Assembly (NCBI GenBank): GCA_015487495.1
Contig: WFPP01000084.1
Coordinates: 1 to 39,318 of the forward strand
Direction: 5' to 3'
DNA length: 39,318 nucleotides
Origin: Thiomicrorhabdus sp.
Lineage (GTDB): Bacteria; Pseudomonadota; Gammaproteobacteria; Thiomicrospirales; Thiomicrospiraceae
This document shows, piece after piece, positions 17,135 through 25,804 of the stretch. Position 1 is the first letter of the stretch. Each line of letters starts with the position of its first letter. Made by a program: the position numbers and the translations under genes. The notes under the pieces are model-generated. The model was given only the letters and a program-made list of their open reading frames with translations. It did not search any database and was not told the DNA's origin.

Positions 17135-17752
17135 ATGTCGACAGAAGATCAAAAAAGTACGTGTGAAAATTTAACGCGTCGTAAAGTTTTAACCGGTGCT
17201 ACGGGAGTTGTTGGAGCGGTTGGGGGAGCCTTTATGCTTGTTCCTTTTATTAGTTCTTGGCAACCAAGTGAAAAAGCCAAGGCAGCGGGTGCACCGGTTA
17301 ATGTTGATGTAAGTCAGTTACAGTCAGGGCAAATGGTGACCGTTTCTTGGCGTGGCAAGCCTGTTTGGGTTGTCCGAAGAACGCCTGAAATGTTAAAAAT
17401 TTTATCGGAAAATGTAACGGAGTTACGTGACCCAGATTCCAGTGAATCCATTCAACCTGAATATACTAAAAATTCATTTAGATCGGTTAATGATGAATAT
17501 TTAGTGGTGGTTGGCATTTGTACCCATTTAGGGTGTGCACCACTCTATCGTCCTGCGGTAGGCTCTCCAGATATGATGGAAGGTTGGATGGGTGGCTTCT
17601 TTTGTCCTTGTCACGGTTCGCGTTTTGATTTGGCGGGACGGGTTGCCAAGTCGGTTCCTGCGCCAACAAATTTAGAGATCCCACCGTATCACTTTCTATC
17701 TAATAATGTTATTCGTGTTGGTGAAGATCCAGCTGAAGGGGGGATTGCATAA
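17135..17752 (+). CDS. petA: ubiquinol-cytochrome c reductase iron-sulfur (Rieske) subunit
   Basis: The 205-residue protein has a twin-arginine N-terminus (LTRRKVLTGATG) leading into a membrane anchor. The Rieske domain carries CTHLGC (Cys129, His131, Cys134) and CPCHGS (Cys157, His160), which bind the 2Fe-2S cluster; Cys134 and Cys159 can form the stabilising disulfide. It takes the first electron from ubiquinol in the bc1 complex and passes it to cytochrome c1. TAGGAAGGTG precedes ATG. It overlaps petB by TAATG. Confidence 0.97.
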   Translation: MSTEDQKSTCENLTRRKVLTGATGVVGAVGGAFMLVPFISSWQPSEKAKAAGAPVNVDVSQLQSGQMVTVSWRGKPVWVVRRTPEMLKILSENVTELRDPDSSESIQPEYTKNSFRSVNDEYLVVVGICTHLGCAPLYRPAVGSPDMMEGWMGGFFCPCHGSRFDLAGRVAKSVPAPTNLEIPPYHFLSNNVIRVGEDPAEGGIA

Positions 17753-18993
17753 TGTCACATCAAACAAATGAATCATCTGCGGGAAAATCTTCGTTATTGG
17801 CTTGGTTTGACGAACGTTATCCTGTTTCAAGTACGTGGAATAAGCACGTTGGTGAATACTACGCACCTAAAAACTTTAATTTTTGGTATTTTTTTGGTTC
17901 TTTGGCGCTGATTGTTTTGGTTAACCAAATTGTAACGGGTATTTGGTTAACCATGAGTTATCAGCCAACAGGTGCAGATGCCTTTAATTCGGTTGAGTAC
18001 ATTATGCGTGATGTTGAGTGGGGCTGGTTGTTACGTTACTTGCATTCCACGGGTGCTTCGGCGTTCTTTATTGTTATTTACCTGCATATGATGCGTGGTT
18101 TCCTTTACGGTTCTTATAAAAAGCCTCGAGAGTTGGTTTGGGTTATTGGAATGTTGTTGTTCCTTGTGTTAATGGGTGAGGCTTTTATGGGGTACTTGTT
18201 GCCTTGGGGGCAAATGTCCTTCTGGGGGGCACAGGTTATTATCTCCTTATTTGGTGCGATTCCCATTATAGGGCCCGATTTGGCTTTATGGATTCGTGGT
18301 GATTTTGTTATTTCTGAGGTCACATTAAACCGTTTCTTTGCACTGCATGTCATTGCTTTGCCGTTGTTGCTGGTTATTTTGGTCTTTATGCATCTAGTGG
18401 CATTGCATCATGTTGGTTCAAATAACCCGGATGGAGTTGAAATTAAGAAGTTGAAAGACAGTAAAGGCATTCCTTTAGATGGAATTCGTTTTCACCCATA
18501 TTATTCGGTAAAAGATGCAATGGGTGCGGTGTTTTTCTTTATTTTATTTGCATTGGTTTTGTTCTATGCACCAGAAGGAGGGGGGTTCTTTATTGAGGCA
18601 CCTAACTTTGAACCTGCAAACCCGCTTAAAACCCCTGAGCACATTGTGCCTGTTTGGTACTTTACACCTTTCTATGCCATTCTAAGAGCTATTCCTGATA
18701 AGTTTTTAGGTGTGGTCGCGATGGGCATTGCGGTGGTGATTATATTTGCGATGCCGTGGCTCGATCGTTGTAAGGTGAAATCGATTCGTTATCGTGGTAA
18801 TTCTTATAAGGTCCTGTTAAGTATATTAGTGATTAGTTTTATTGTATTGGGCTTTTTGGGAACTCAGCCATCAACGCCACTTTATACGAAATTAGCGCAA
18901 ATATTTACGGCTCTGTATTTTATGTTTTTCTTGGTATTGCCGTTTACTTCCGCGAATGAAAAAACCAAACCTGTTCCAGAGAGGGTGACTTAA
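17752..18993 (+). CDS. petB: cytochrome b of the bc1 complex
   Basis: The 413-residue membrane protein has the four heme-ligand histidines in HSTGAS/YLHMMRG and HVIALP/HLVALHHVGSNNP contexts. The membrane-embedded quinol-site sequence is GYLLPWGQMSFWGAQVI. The Qo-site motif, PEWY in mitochondria, reads PVWY here (HIVPVWYFTPFYAILRAIP), a variant I recall from beta- and gammaproteobacteria. It is a single full-length cytochrome b, not split into b6 and subunit IV. Its stop is directly followed by the petC ATG. Confidence 0.97.
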   Translation: MSHQTNESSAGKSSLLAWFDERYPVSSTWNKHVGEYYAPKNFNFWYFFGSLALIVLVNQIVTGIWLTMSYQPTGADAFNSVEYIMRDVEWGWLLRYLHSTGASAFFIVIYLHMMRGFLYGSYKKPRELVWVIGMLLFLVLMGEAFMGYLLPWGQMSFWGAQVIISLFGAIPIIGPDLALWIRGDFVISEVTLNRFFALHVIALPLLLVILVFMHLVALHHVGSNNPDGVEIKKLKDSKGIPLDGIRFHPYYSVKDAMGAVFFFILFALVLFYAPEGGGFFIEAPNFEPANPLKTPEHIVPVWYFTPFYAILRAIPDKFLGVVAMGIAVVIIFAMPWLDRCKVKSIRYRGNSYKVLLSILVISFIVLGFLGTQPSTPLYTKLAQIFTALYFMFFLVLPFTSANEKTKPVPERVT

Positions 18994-19650
18994 ATGAAAA
19001 AAGTTTTATGGATAATGAGTTTATTGTTACTGCCATTAACAATGAATATTCAAGCTGCTGGTTACTCGATTGAGTTAGAGTCTGCCAATAATGATTTACG
19101 AGATCAAGCTTCTTTACAGCGTGGTGCGGTATTGTTTTCAAATTACTGTATGGCGTGTCACTCTTTAAAATACATGCGTTATAATCGTGTTGCACGTGAT
19201 TTGGGGTGGTCGGATGATGCTGTCGTGACTGAAATGGCACACGGGCTCAGTACAGTCACTGAAAATGTTATGACGCGTATGGAAGACGGCGTAGCGTTAG
19301 AGGTATTGGGGACAAAGGTTCCTGACCTTTCTTTAATGGCTCGTTTAAAAGGGGATGATTATATCTATACCTTTTTACGTTCTTATCATCAAAATGAGCA
19401 GGGAGAGTGGGATAATAAGGTTTTGAAAGGCACTGCGATGCCACATGTTTTAGAAGGCATTGAACGTCATGCGACCCCTGATGAGTATGCCCAGGCGGCT
19501 CGGGATATTACAAATTTTTTGGCTTATGCGGGTGAGCCTTCTAAATTGGAGCGCTTAGATTTGGGCTGGAAAGTGATTGCCTTTTTGTTAGTGTTATTAG
19601 TGCTACTGTATTTATTGAAAAAAGAGTATTGGCGTGATATTAAGCATTGA
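18994..19650 (+). CDS. petC: cytochrome c1
   Basis: The 218-residue protein has a signal peptide (cleavage near IQAAG, residue 21-22) and one c-type heme site CMACH (Cys52, Cys55, His56). The distal methionine is probably in GTAMPHVLEG, and a C-terminal membrane anchor (VIAFLLVLLVLLYLL) is followed by basic residues. It accepts electrons from the Rieske protein and reduces soluble cytochrome c. No base separates it from the petB stop. A strong terminator follows 50 bases later; sspAB, often next in relatives, is absent. Confidence 0.96.
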   Translation: MKKVLWIMSLLLLPLTMNIQAAGYSIELESANNDLRDQASLQRGAVLFSNYCMACHSLKYMRYNRVARDLGWSDDAVVTEMAHGLSTVTENVMTRMEDGVALEVLGTKVPDLSLMARLKGDDYIYTFLRSYHQNEQGEWDNKVLKGTAMPHVLEGIERHATPDEYAQAARDITNFLAYAGEPSKLERLDLGWKVIAFLLVLLVLLYLLKKEYWRDIKH

Positions 19651-19700
19651 TATTAAAGAATGCTAAAGTTTCAATTAGATGTTTTTGTTTAATACAAAAA

Positions 19701-19733
19701 AGCCCTATCTTTTTTTGATAGGGCTTTTTTTTT
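19701..19733 (+). terminator. strong intrinsic terminator after petABC
   Basis: AGCCCTATC (19701-19709) pairs perfectly with GATAGGGCT (19717-19725), loop of seven T, then a T run to 19733. An A run precedes it, so it could also work in the other direction. Confidence 0.95.
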
Positions 19734-19767
19734 AACCATCAAATGATTCAAAGAGTGGAGAGAATAG

Positions 19768-21339
19768 ATGGACATGTCGTGGGTAAATGTCGTTTTAGAC
19801 TGGATGGCTATGGTCTTTATTTTAGTGGTCGGGCTTATTTTTTTATTGATTGTTATTTTTTATTTTATTGATCGTTTTCAAACGGAGCATGCCATTCGGC
19901 ATAATTACCCTGTGATTGCACGTTTTAGGTACCTATTTGAATACCTTGGTACTTTTTTGCGTCAATACATGTTTGCAGCAGATCAGGATGAACGCCCGTT
20001 TAATCGGGCTCAACGAAGTTGGGTATACCGTGCAGGTAAAAACTTATCAACGACAGAAGCGTTTGGTTCTACGCGCAATATTAATTTTCCAGGTAAGATT
20101 TTATTTACCAATTGTCCATATCCTCTGTTAGAACGAGATGCGGTTTCTTCTCCTCCTCTTATAATTGGCCCAGAATGTAAAATACCTTTTAATGCCCCTT
20201 CGATCTTTAATATTTCAGGAATGAGTTATGGGGCACTTTCTCGGCCTGCGGTGTTGGCTTTAAGTAAAGGTGCCAAAAAAGCAGGTTGCTGGATGAATAC
20301 GGGTGAAGGTGGGATTTCGCCGTATCATTTGGAGGGGGGGGCAGATTTGGTTGCTCAGATTGGAACGGCAAAATATGGTTATCGTGACAAGAGCGGTAAT
20401 TTGAGTAATGAAAAGTTACGTGAAGCTGCTGCATTAGAGCAAGTTAAAATGTTTGAAATTAAATTGAGTCAAGGGGCCAAACCTGGAAAAGGAGGAATTC
20501 TTCCTGCGGCTAAAATTACTAAAGAAATTTCAGAGATTCGTGGTATTCCTATGGGAGAAAATTCCATTAGCCCTAATCGCCATGCGGATATTGCTTGTAA
20601 TGATGATTTATTGGAAATGATTGCTCGAATTCGTGAGGTGACAGGAAAACCAGTTGGTTTTAAGTTTGTAATGGGGTCGCCTGAATGGTTGGAAAGTTTT
20701 TGCCTTAGAATTAATGAAGTGGGGATGGAAGGTGTACCTGATTTTATTACCATTGATGGAGCAGAAGGGGGGACGGGGTCTGCGCCTGTTGCCTTAATGG
20801 ATGATGTGGGATTATCACTGCATGAGTCTTTGCCTTATGTGGTTGATATTTTAACTAAATATGGCTTGCGTGATCGAGTTCGTGTGATTGCTTCAGGTAA
20901 ATTAACTAACCCTACCATGGTGGCTTGGGCGTTATCAGTAGGAGCGGACTTTATTACTTCAGCGCGTGGTTTTATGTTTTCGTTAGGGTGTATTCAATCT
21001 ATGCATTGTCATAAAGATACATGTCCAACAGGTGTGGCAACTCATAATGAACGGCTACAAAGTGGTTTATCACCCAAGGTGAAATCGGTTCGAGTGATGA
21101 ATTATCACCATAACTTGATTCATGAGGTTGAGTTGATTGCACATTCTTGTGGGGTCGCAGAGCCAAGAGGTTTGACGCGTCATCATGTTAGGATTGTACA
21201 AAATAGCAGTAAGTCCCTGCCATTTTCAGAGCTTTTTCCAGAAGAAACGTCGATTGCTTTTCAAGGGATTCCTGTTGAAGCAAGTCAATCAATCTCTACT
21301 GATGACGAGGCTGGGGTATCATCAAAAGAGCGGGTTTAA
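19768..21339 (+). CDS. FMN-binding glutamate-synthase-domain protein, membrane-anchored
   Basis: The 523-residue protein has an N-terminal membrane helix (MVFILVVGLIFLLIVIFYFI, about 11-30) and a glutamate synthase central/FMN barrel domain. Landmarks are ISGMSYGALSRPAVLALSKGAKKAG, NTGEGGISPYH, GAKPGKGGILP, ITIDGAEGGTGSAP and GADFITSARGFMFSLGC. A 3Fe-4S motif of the GltB type (C-x5-C-x4-C, Cys408, Cys414, Cys419) is intact. There is no glutaminase domain and no GltD partner nearby, so it is not a classical GOGAT. Such stand-alone proteins are common in proteobacteria and their substrate is not established. GGAGAG precedes ATG; radA starts six bases after its stop. Confidence 0.85.
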   Translation: MDMSWVNVVLDWMAMVFILVVGLIFLLIVIFYFIDRFQTEHAIRHNYPVIARFRYLFEYLGTFLRQYMFAADQDERPFNRAQRSWVYRAGKNLSTTEAFGSTRNINFPGKILFTNCPYPLLERDAVSSPPLIIGPECKIPFNAPSIFNISGMSYGALSRPAVLALSKGAKKAGCWMNTGEGGISPYHLEGGADLVAQIGTAKYGYRDKSGNLSNEKLREAAALEQVKMFEIKLSQGAKPGKGGILPAAKITKEISEIRGIPMGENSISPNRHADIACNDDLLEMIARIREVTGKPVGFKFVMGSPEWLESFCLRINEVGMEGVPDFITIDGAEGGTGSAPVALMDDVGLSLHESLPYVVDILTKYGLRDRVRVIASGKLTNPTMVAWALSVGADFITSARGFMFSLGCIQSMHCHKDTCPTGVATHNERLQSGLSPKVKSVRVMNYHHNLIHEVELIAHSCGVAEPRGLTRHHVRIVQNSSKSLPFSELFPEETSIAFQGIPVEASQSISTDDEAGVSSKERV

Positions 21340-21344
21340 ATGGT

Positions 21345-22724
21345 ATGGTAAAAGTTAAATCTGCCTATGTTTGCACTGATTGTGGTGCCGATCATGCTCA
21401 ATGGCAAGGTCAATGTATGGCTTGCAGTGCGTGGAATACATTGCAAGAAATTAAATTAACATCGAGTAAAAACAGTATTTCTGTTGTTCCAACAAAGGCT
21501 ACTTCTAAAGGGTATTCAGGAACGGTAGAAGGGCAAGTTAAAAAGATTTCGGATGTTAACTTGGCTGAAGTTCCACGAATTTCGTCAACAATGAAAGAGC
21601 TGGATCGTGTTCTGGGAGGAGGGATTGTACCTGGCTCAGTGGTGCTTATTGGTGGTGACCCGGGTGTAGGAAAGTCGTCTTTATTATTGCAAGTAATGTG
21701 TGTGTTAAGCCAAGATTATAATGCGCTGTATGTGACGGGTGAGGAATCGTTACAACAGGTGGCATTGCGCGCCAGGCGAATGCAACTTCCTGATGAAAAA
21801 TTGTATTTATTAACGGAGACTGATGTGTCGTTAATTGCACACTCTGCATTGAATGAATCCCCAAGTATTATGGTTATTGATTCGATTCAAACCATGCAAT
21901 TAGCCGAAATAAGTGGTGCAGCAGGGGGTGTTTCTCAGGTACGAGAAGCGACTGCTTTTTTAACACGGTTTGCAAAACAAAATAACATTGCCATTTTTTT
22001 GGTGGGACATGTGACGAAATCCGGTGAGGTGGCCGGTCCAAGAGTGCTTGAACACATTGTGGATACGGTGCTGTTTTTAGAAGGGCAGTCTGACAGTCGT
22101 TTTAGAACTTTACGAGCAATTAAAAACCGTTTTGGTGCGGTAAACGAGTTGGGTGTGTTTGCTATGACAGAAAAAGGAATGAAGCAGATTCAAAACCCCT
22201 CGGCTATTTTTTTATCCCGTGGGGAAGAGGCTTCTTCCGGTTCTGTGGTAATGGTTGTTTGGGAAGGTTCTCGCCCTCTTTTGGTCGAAATTCAAGCATT
22301 GGTTGATGACTCTCTTTATGGTACTCCCAAACGTGTGATGGTTGGATTGGACCCAAATCGTATTGCAATGTTACTTGCTGTGATGCATCGTCATGGTGGT
22401 GTTCAGGCCAGTGATCAAGATGTGTATGTTAATGTGGTTGGGGGGGTAAAAGTTACCGAAACGTCTGCTGATCTTGCTGTACTGTCTGCGATTTTGTCCA
22501 GTATGCGTGATAAGCCACTTTCACAATCGCTGATTGTGTTTGGTGAAGTGGGGTTGGCGGGTGAGATTCGCCCTGTTCCGAGTGGTCAAGAGCGCTTATT
22601 TGAAGCCGCAAAACATGGGTTTAAGCGTGCAGTTGTTCCGCTTGGAAATGTACCTAAAGGAGGGGTTCCAGATATGGATATTATTGGTGTAAAGAATTTG
22701 CAACAAGCACTGGAGGTGCTGTAA
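21345..22724 (+). CDS. radA: DNA repair protein RadA
   Basis: The 459-residue protein has the N-terminal zinc finger (Cys10, Cys13, Cys24, Cys27) and Walker A GGDPGVGKSSLLLQ near 103. The RadA-specific KNRFG motif lies in RAIKNRFGAVNELGVF, and the C-terminal Lon-like domain includes DPNRIAMLLAVMHRHGG. RadA is a RecA-related helicase that drives branch migration in recombination. An ATG at 21340 is out of frame, so 21345 is the start. It is co-transcribed with the upstream FMN protein. Confidence 0.96.
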   Translation: MVKVKSAYVCTDCGADHAQWQGQCMACSAWNTLQEIKLTSSKNSISVVPTKATSKGYSGTVEGQVKKISDVNLAEVPRISSTMKELDRVLGGGIVPGSVVLIGGDPGVGKSSLLLQVMCVLSQDYNALYVTGEESLQQVALRARRMQLPDEKLYLLTETDVSLIAHSALNESPSIMVIDSIQTMQLAEISGAAGGVSQVREATAFLTRFAKQNNIAIFLVGHVTKSGEVAGPRVLEHIVDTVLFLEGQSDSRFRTLRAIKNRFGAVNELGVFAMTEKGMKQIQNPSAIFLSRGEEASSGSVVMVVWEGSRPLLVEIQALVDDSLYGTPKRVMVGLDPNRIAMLLAVMHRHGGVQASDQDVYVNVVGGVKVTETSADLAVLSAILSSMRDKPLSQSLIVFGEVGLAGEIRPVPSGQERLFEAAKHGFKRAVVPLGNVPKGGVPDMDIIGVKNLQQALEVL

Positions 22725-22782
22725 ATTGTTACGTGGCGTGTTAAAATTCCGTTTTTTTGTAATGATTGTTTTGGAGCTTTTT

Positions 22783-24057
22783 ATGCATTATCGTAACCGT
22801 AAGTTAACGGTAGCCTTGTTGGTTGCTTTAGCCAGTCCATCTGTTTATTCAGCCGGTTTTTTCTTAATTGAGCAGAGTGCGAGTGGACAAGGCTTGTCTT
22901 ATGCTGGTGCGGCGGCAAATGCGGAAGATGCAAGTGTGATGTGGTTTAATCCAGCGGGATTAACAGAAGTGTCGGGCAGTCAGGCTATTTTAGCGGGTCA
23001 TGTTATTGTTCCAACATCAGAATTTACCAATAATGGTTCTTATAATTCAATACTGAGTTCAAATATTTCGGGTAATGGTGATAATGGTGCAACATCCGGT
23101 TTTGTGCCAAATTTATATTGGAAGGGGCAGTATGCGGGGTATGAGTTAGGATTAGGATTGAACGTTCCGTTTGGCCAAAAAATTAGGTATGAAGATAACT
23201 GGGTTGGGCGTTATCATGCGATTGAAACCAATTTAAAAACGATGAATATTAACCCAACAATTGCTAAGAAAATTAACGATAAATGGTCATTCGGGTTTGG
23301 TTTGAATGCTCAATATGTGGATTTAATTCTATCGAGTAAAGTGGATAATACGTTGGCTGGAAATCCAGGTGCGGGGGATGGAGACGCTGAAATTACAGCA
23401 GACAGCTGGGCGTATGGCTATAATTTGGGTGTGTTTTATAAACCTGCACCTTCAACGGATTTGGGGCTCTCTTACCGTTCATCTGTTACGCACTTTGCCA
23501 AGGGAAAAGTGGATTATACTAATGTAACGAATGCATTGGGTTTGGTGGATTTGGTGGATGCAAATGTGAAATCAACGGTAAACTTGCCCGCAATGCTTTC
23601 TTTGAGCCTGAATCAAGGTGTGGGAGACAAGTTTCAAGTTTTAGCCGGTGCAACCTGGACGCAATGGAGTGATTATAAGGAGTTGGTGATTAGTTTTGAT
23701 TCGAATCAAGCTGATTCAAATACTCGTCAAGACTTTAAGGACAGTTGGCGTTTATCATTAGGGGGAACTTATCAAGTTAATGAGGCACTTAAATTAAGAG
23801 CAGGGATTGCATTCGATCAAACTCCCGTTTCAACCCCTGAAAATAGAAGCCCAAGAACACCGGATGTTGATCGTAAATGGGTATCTGTTGGTTTAGGATA
23901 TCAGCTAAGTTCGTCATTAACTTTGGATGTGGCTTACAGCCATTTGTTTGAAGATAAGGCTGATGTGAATTATACAACCAATGACGTACAGTATTTGGTT
24001 GGTTCTTATAAAAATGCGGTTGATATTTTCAGTGCACAGATTGTATGGAGGTATTAG
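22783..24057 (+). CDS. FadL/OMPP1-family outer membrane transport protein
   Basis: The 424-residue protein has a signal peptide cut after VYSA, then the FadL opening GFFLIEQSASGQGLSYAGAAANAEDASVMWFNPAGL. Multiple beta-strand repeats follow, with a C-terminal aromatic (QIVWRY) as required for outer membrane insertion. FadL-type channels bring long-chain fatty acids or other hydrophobic compounds across the outer membrane; the substrate here is unknown. The frame opens at TTG 22726, but TTGGAG seven bases before ATG 22783 decides the start. It lies 58 bases after radA. Confidence 0.88.
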   Translation: MHYRNRKLTVALLVALASPSVYSAGFFLIEQSASGQGLSYAGAAANAEDASVMWFNPAGLTEVSGSQAILAGHVIVPTSEFTNNGSYNSILSSNISGNGDNGATSGFVPNLYWKGQYAGYELGLGLNVPFGQKIRYEDNWVGRYHAIETNLKTMNINPTIAKKINDKWSFGFGLNAQYVDLILSSKVDNTLAGNPGAGDGDAEITADSWAYGYNLGVFYKPAPSTDLGLSYRSSVTHFAKGKVDYTNVTNALGLVDLVDANVKSTVNLPAMLSLSLNQGVGDKFQVLAGATWTQWSDYKELVISFDSNQADSNTRQDFKDSWRLSLGGTYQVNEALKLRAGIAFDQTPVSTPENRSPRTPDVDRKWVSVGLGYQLSSSLTLDVAYSHLFEDKADVNYTTNDVQYLVGSYKNAVDIFSAQIVWRY

Positions 24058-24095
24058 TTGTTTTTTGAGCTAAATAATACTGAGCGGGCGTTTTT

Positions 24096-24692
24096 TTATT
24101 TGTAGCAGTATTTACGAATCCAGTAATCGGTGCTAAAAAATTTCCCCCCCCCTATGATAAATAGAGCAAGTAACATAATAAAATAGGTAACCGCCCACTC
24201 AATGCCATTGTTGCTTACAACAAAACTGCCATTTTCCGTTAACCACTCGTAGTTTCCATGGGTTTGCAGTATTTCTTTGGCACGATCTAAGCGCTCAATG
24301 GCTCCTGTAGCATGTTCATTTGCCCAAGGGGACATAAGATCATGTATTGCTTGCCACCCATTTGTCCAGTGAACGCTAAAAATGGCGACTAACATGGTTA
24401 TCATGAGCGGAATGGTGGCCCAGCGTGTGGCAAACCCAAAGAGAAGCAGTACTGCACCAACCAATTCGGCGGATGTGGCCAAGAAAGCCATTAACTCTGG
24501 AAAAGGCAATCCAAGCCCCCATTCAGCGTTGCCGAACCAGGTGACAATGTTATCAAATGAGTGAAATTTATTCATACCAGCTACCCAAAAAATAGGCACT
24601 AAGTAAAGGCGCAGTGCCAGTGGTGCCAGAAAAGAAAAAGTGTGTACCGTGGCATCCATCATGTGTTGCATTTTAATGAGTAAGTGTTTCAT
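24096..24692 (-). CDS. DoxX-family membrane protein
   Basis: The 198-residue protein has about four membrane helices and DoxX-type motifs: LRLYLVPIFWVAGMNKF near the start, then SAELVGAVLLLFGFATRWATIPLM. DoxX proteins are small integral membrane proteins, in some organisms linked to thiosulfate:quinone oxidation or redox balance; no specific role follows from this sequence. A G9 tract on the coding strand (24144-24152) encodes Gly-Gly-Gly inside the last helix, so slippage there would change the C-terminus. Its 3' end faces the FadL gene 38 bases away. The ribosome binding site is weak. Confidence 0.82.
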   Translation of the reverse strand: MKHLLIKMQHMMDATVHTFSFLAPLALRLYLVPIFWVAGMNKFHSFDNIVTWFGNAEWGLGLPFPELMAFLATSAELVGAVLLLFGFATRWATIPLMITMLVAIFSVHWTNGWQAIHDLMSPWANEHATGAIERLDRAKEILQTHGNYEWLTENGSFVVSNNGIEWAVTYFIMLLALFIIGGGKFFSTDYWIRKYCYK

Positions 24693-24748
24693 AAACGTTC
24701 TCGTGACGGGGTATTGTATAAAGGTCTGTTTATGAAAGGTATTATGGA

Positions 24749-24969
24749 GGGAATTTGTGTAATAAGCGAATTGAATTTATTGAGAGTCAATATTAAAAAT
24801 TTAAATGAAATAAATTTGAAGAGTTTATTTTGGTTTACCCTACGGGGCTTAGCCATTTTATTCGCCTCGGCGTTAAATGCCTTTGCAAGGTTTAGACATG
24901 GCTTCAGTCATTTGCCTTGATGCGAATAAAATGGCGTTGCCAAAAATTAAGCGACTTATTCAGAGGTTC
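24749..24969. repeat. inverted-repeat remnant with a MITE-type end, between doxX and the IMPase gene
   Basis: GCCATTTTATTCGC (24852-24865) and GCGAATAAAATGGC (24922-24935) form a perfect 14-bp inverted repeat around a 56-base loop. Next to it, TTATTCAGAGGTTCC (24955-24969) matches the right end of the MITEs. A weak partner end, GGAATTTGTGTAATAAG, lies at about 24750. This looks like the remains of a larger element of the same family. It fills most of the 302-bp gene-free stretch 24693-24994, where I support no gene. Confidence 0.55.
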
Positions 24970-24994
24970 CCTGAGGGAAATATTGATGTTGTTT

Positions 24995-25804
24995 TTAGTG
25001 GTGTAAAAATTGCACCCATTCGCTAAACAGTTCGGTTGTGGTTGCTGCAATGGCGGAACGTTTTTCAACTTTAGCGAGTAATACGGTTTGTTGGTCTAGT
25101 GTGCAGCTTTTTCCGCCTGCTTCTTTTAAAATAAGCCAGCCTGCGGCGTAGTCCCAAATATTTTGCGAACCATGAAGATAAATTTGACCTCGACCTGATG
25201 CAATCCAGCACCAATCAAGTGCAACAGAACCAAAGCTACGTTGTGATGCGTAAGGTGCATGTGTGGCTAAACGTGTCGCAAGAGGAGGCGATAGACGCTT
25301 AAAGTCAATGATACTACTGCATTGGCTTAGTGTTGTTTTGGTTGTTTTTGCTTTGAGGGGTTGGTGATTTAATTCGGCACCCAATCCCTGTCTGGCGGCA
25401 AAGAGTTCATTTCGTGATGGATCATATACTAAGCCGGCTATTAATTGGCCTTGCACCATTAAGGCAAGTGAAACAGAATAAAAAGGGATGCCAGTGGCAA
25501 AGTTACTGGTGCCATCTACAGGGTCTAATATCCAGCAGCCATTTGTATTGTTCATGGCTTTTTCTTGTGTTTGAAGAGAGGCTTCTTCTCCTAAAAAGGC
25601 AAATTCAGGCCAATTTTTTTTAAGAAAAGATTGGGTTTTGATTTGCATTTGGGTATCGGCTTCTGTTAAAAGAGAGCCGTCTTGCTTGGTTTCAGCATTC
25701 ACTTTTTCAAAACGTGCTAATACTTCTGTTTGAGCAAGTTGAATAATGCCTTCTTTGAGTTTGAGCCAATGATCTGCTTGAGTAAACGGAGAGTTAAAGG
25801 TCAT
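24995..25804 (-). CDS. inositol-monophosphatase-family phosphatase
   Basis: The 269-residue protein has the IMPase metal-site motifs: FLGEEA, then ILDPVDGTSNFATGIPFYSVSLAL, and the C-terminal IWDYAAGWLILKEAGG. These coordinate two or three Mg2+ and the substrate phosphate. Family members include SuhB, CysQ and histidinol-phosphatase HisN, and the sequence seen does not settle which one it is. The frame is open to 25861, but I start it at ATG 25804: the longer form would overlap corB by 68 bases, whereas 25804 gives an 11-base overlap typical of coupled genes. Confidence 0.85.
   Translation of the reverse strand: MTFNSPFTQADHWLKLKEGIIQLAQTEVLARFEKVNAETKQDGSLLTEADTQMQIKTQSFLKKNWPEFAFLGEEASLQTQEKAMNNTNGCWILDPVDGTSNFATGIPFYSVSLALMVQGQLIAGLVYDPSRNELFAARQGLGAELNHQPLKAKTTKTTLSQCSSIIDFKRLSPPLATRLATHAPYASQRSFGSVALDWCWIASGRGQIYLHGSQNIWDYAAGWLILKEAGGKSCTLDQQTVLLAKVEKRSAIAATTTELFSEWVQFLHH

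Noticed and set aside
20334-20341. G8 tract in the FMN protein as a phase-variation site
   Set aside because: It encodes part of a conserved Gly-Gly segment in an enzyme with a catalytic need for it, and the flanks differ from the A/T-flanked C tracts; other short G runs (for example 29647, 31067) are also ordinary Gly codons.
24684-24920. Open frame of 78 codons between doxX and the IMPase gene
   Set aside because: It starts in the doxX promoter region, runs through the inverted repeat, has no ribosome binding site and no family features; better explained as a repeat remnant.
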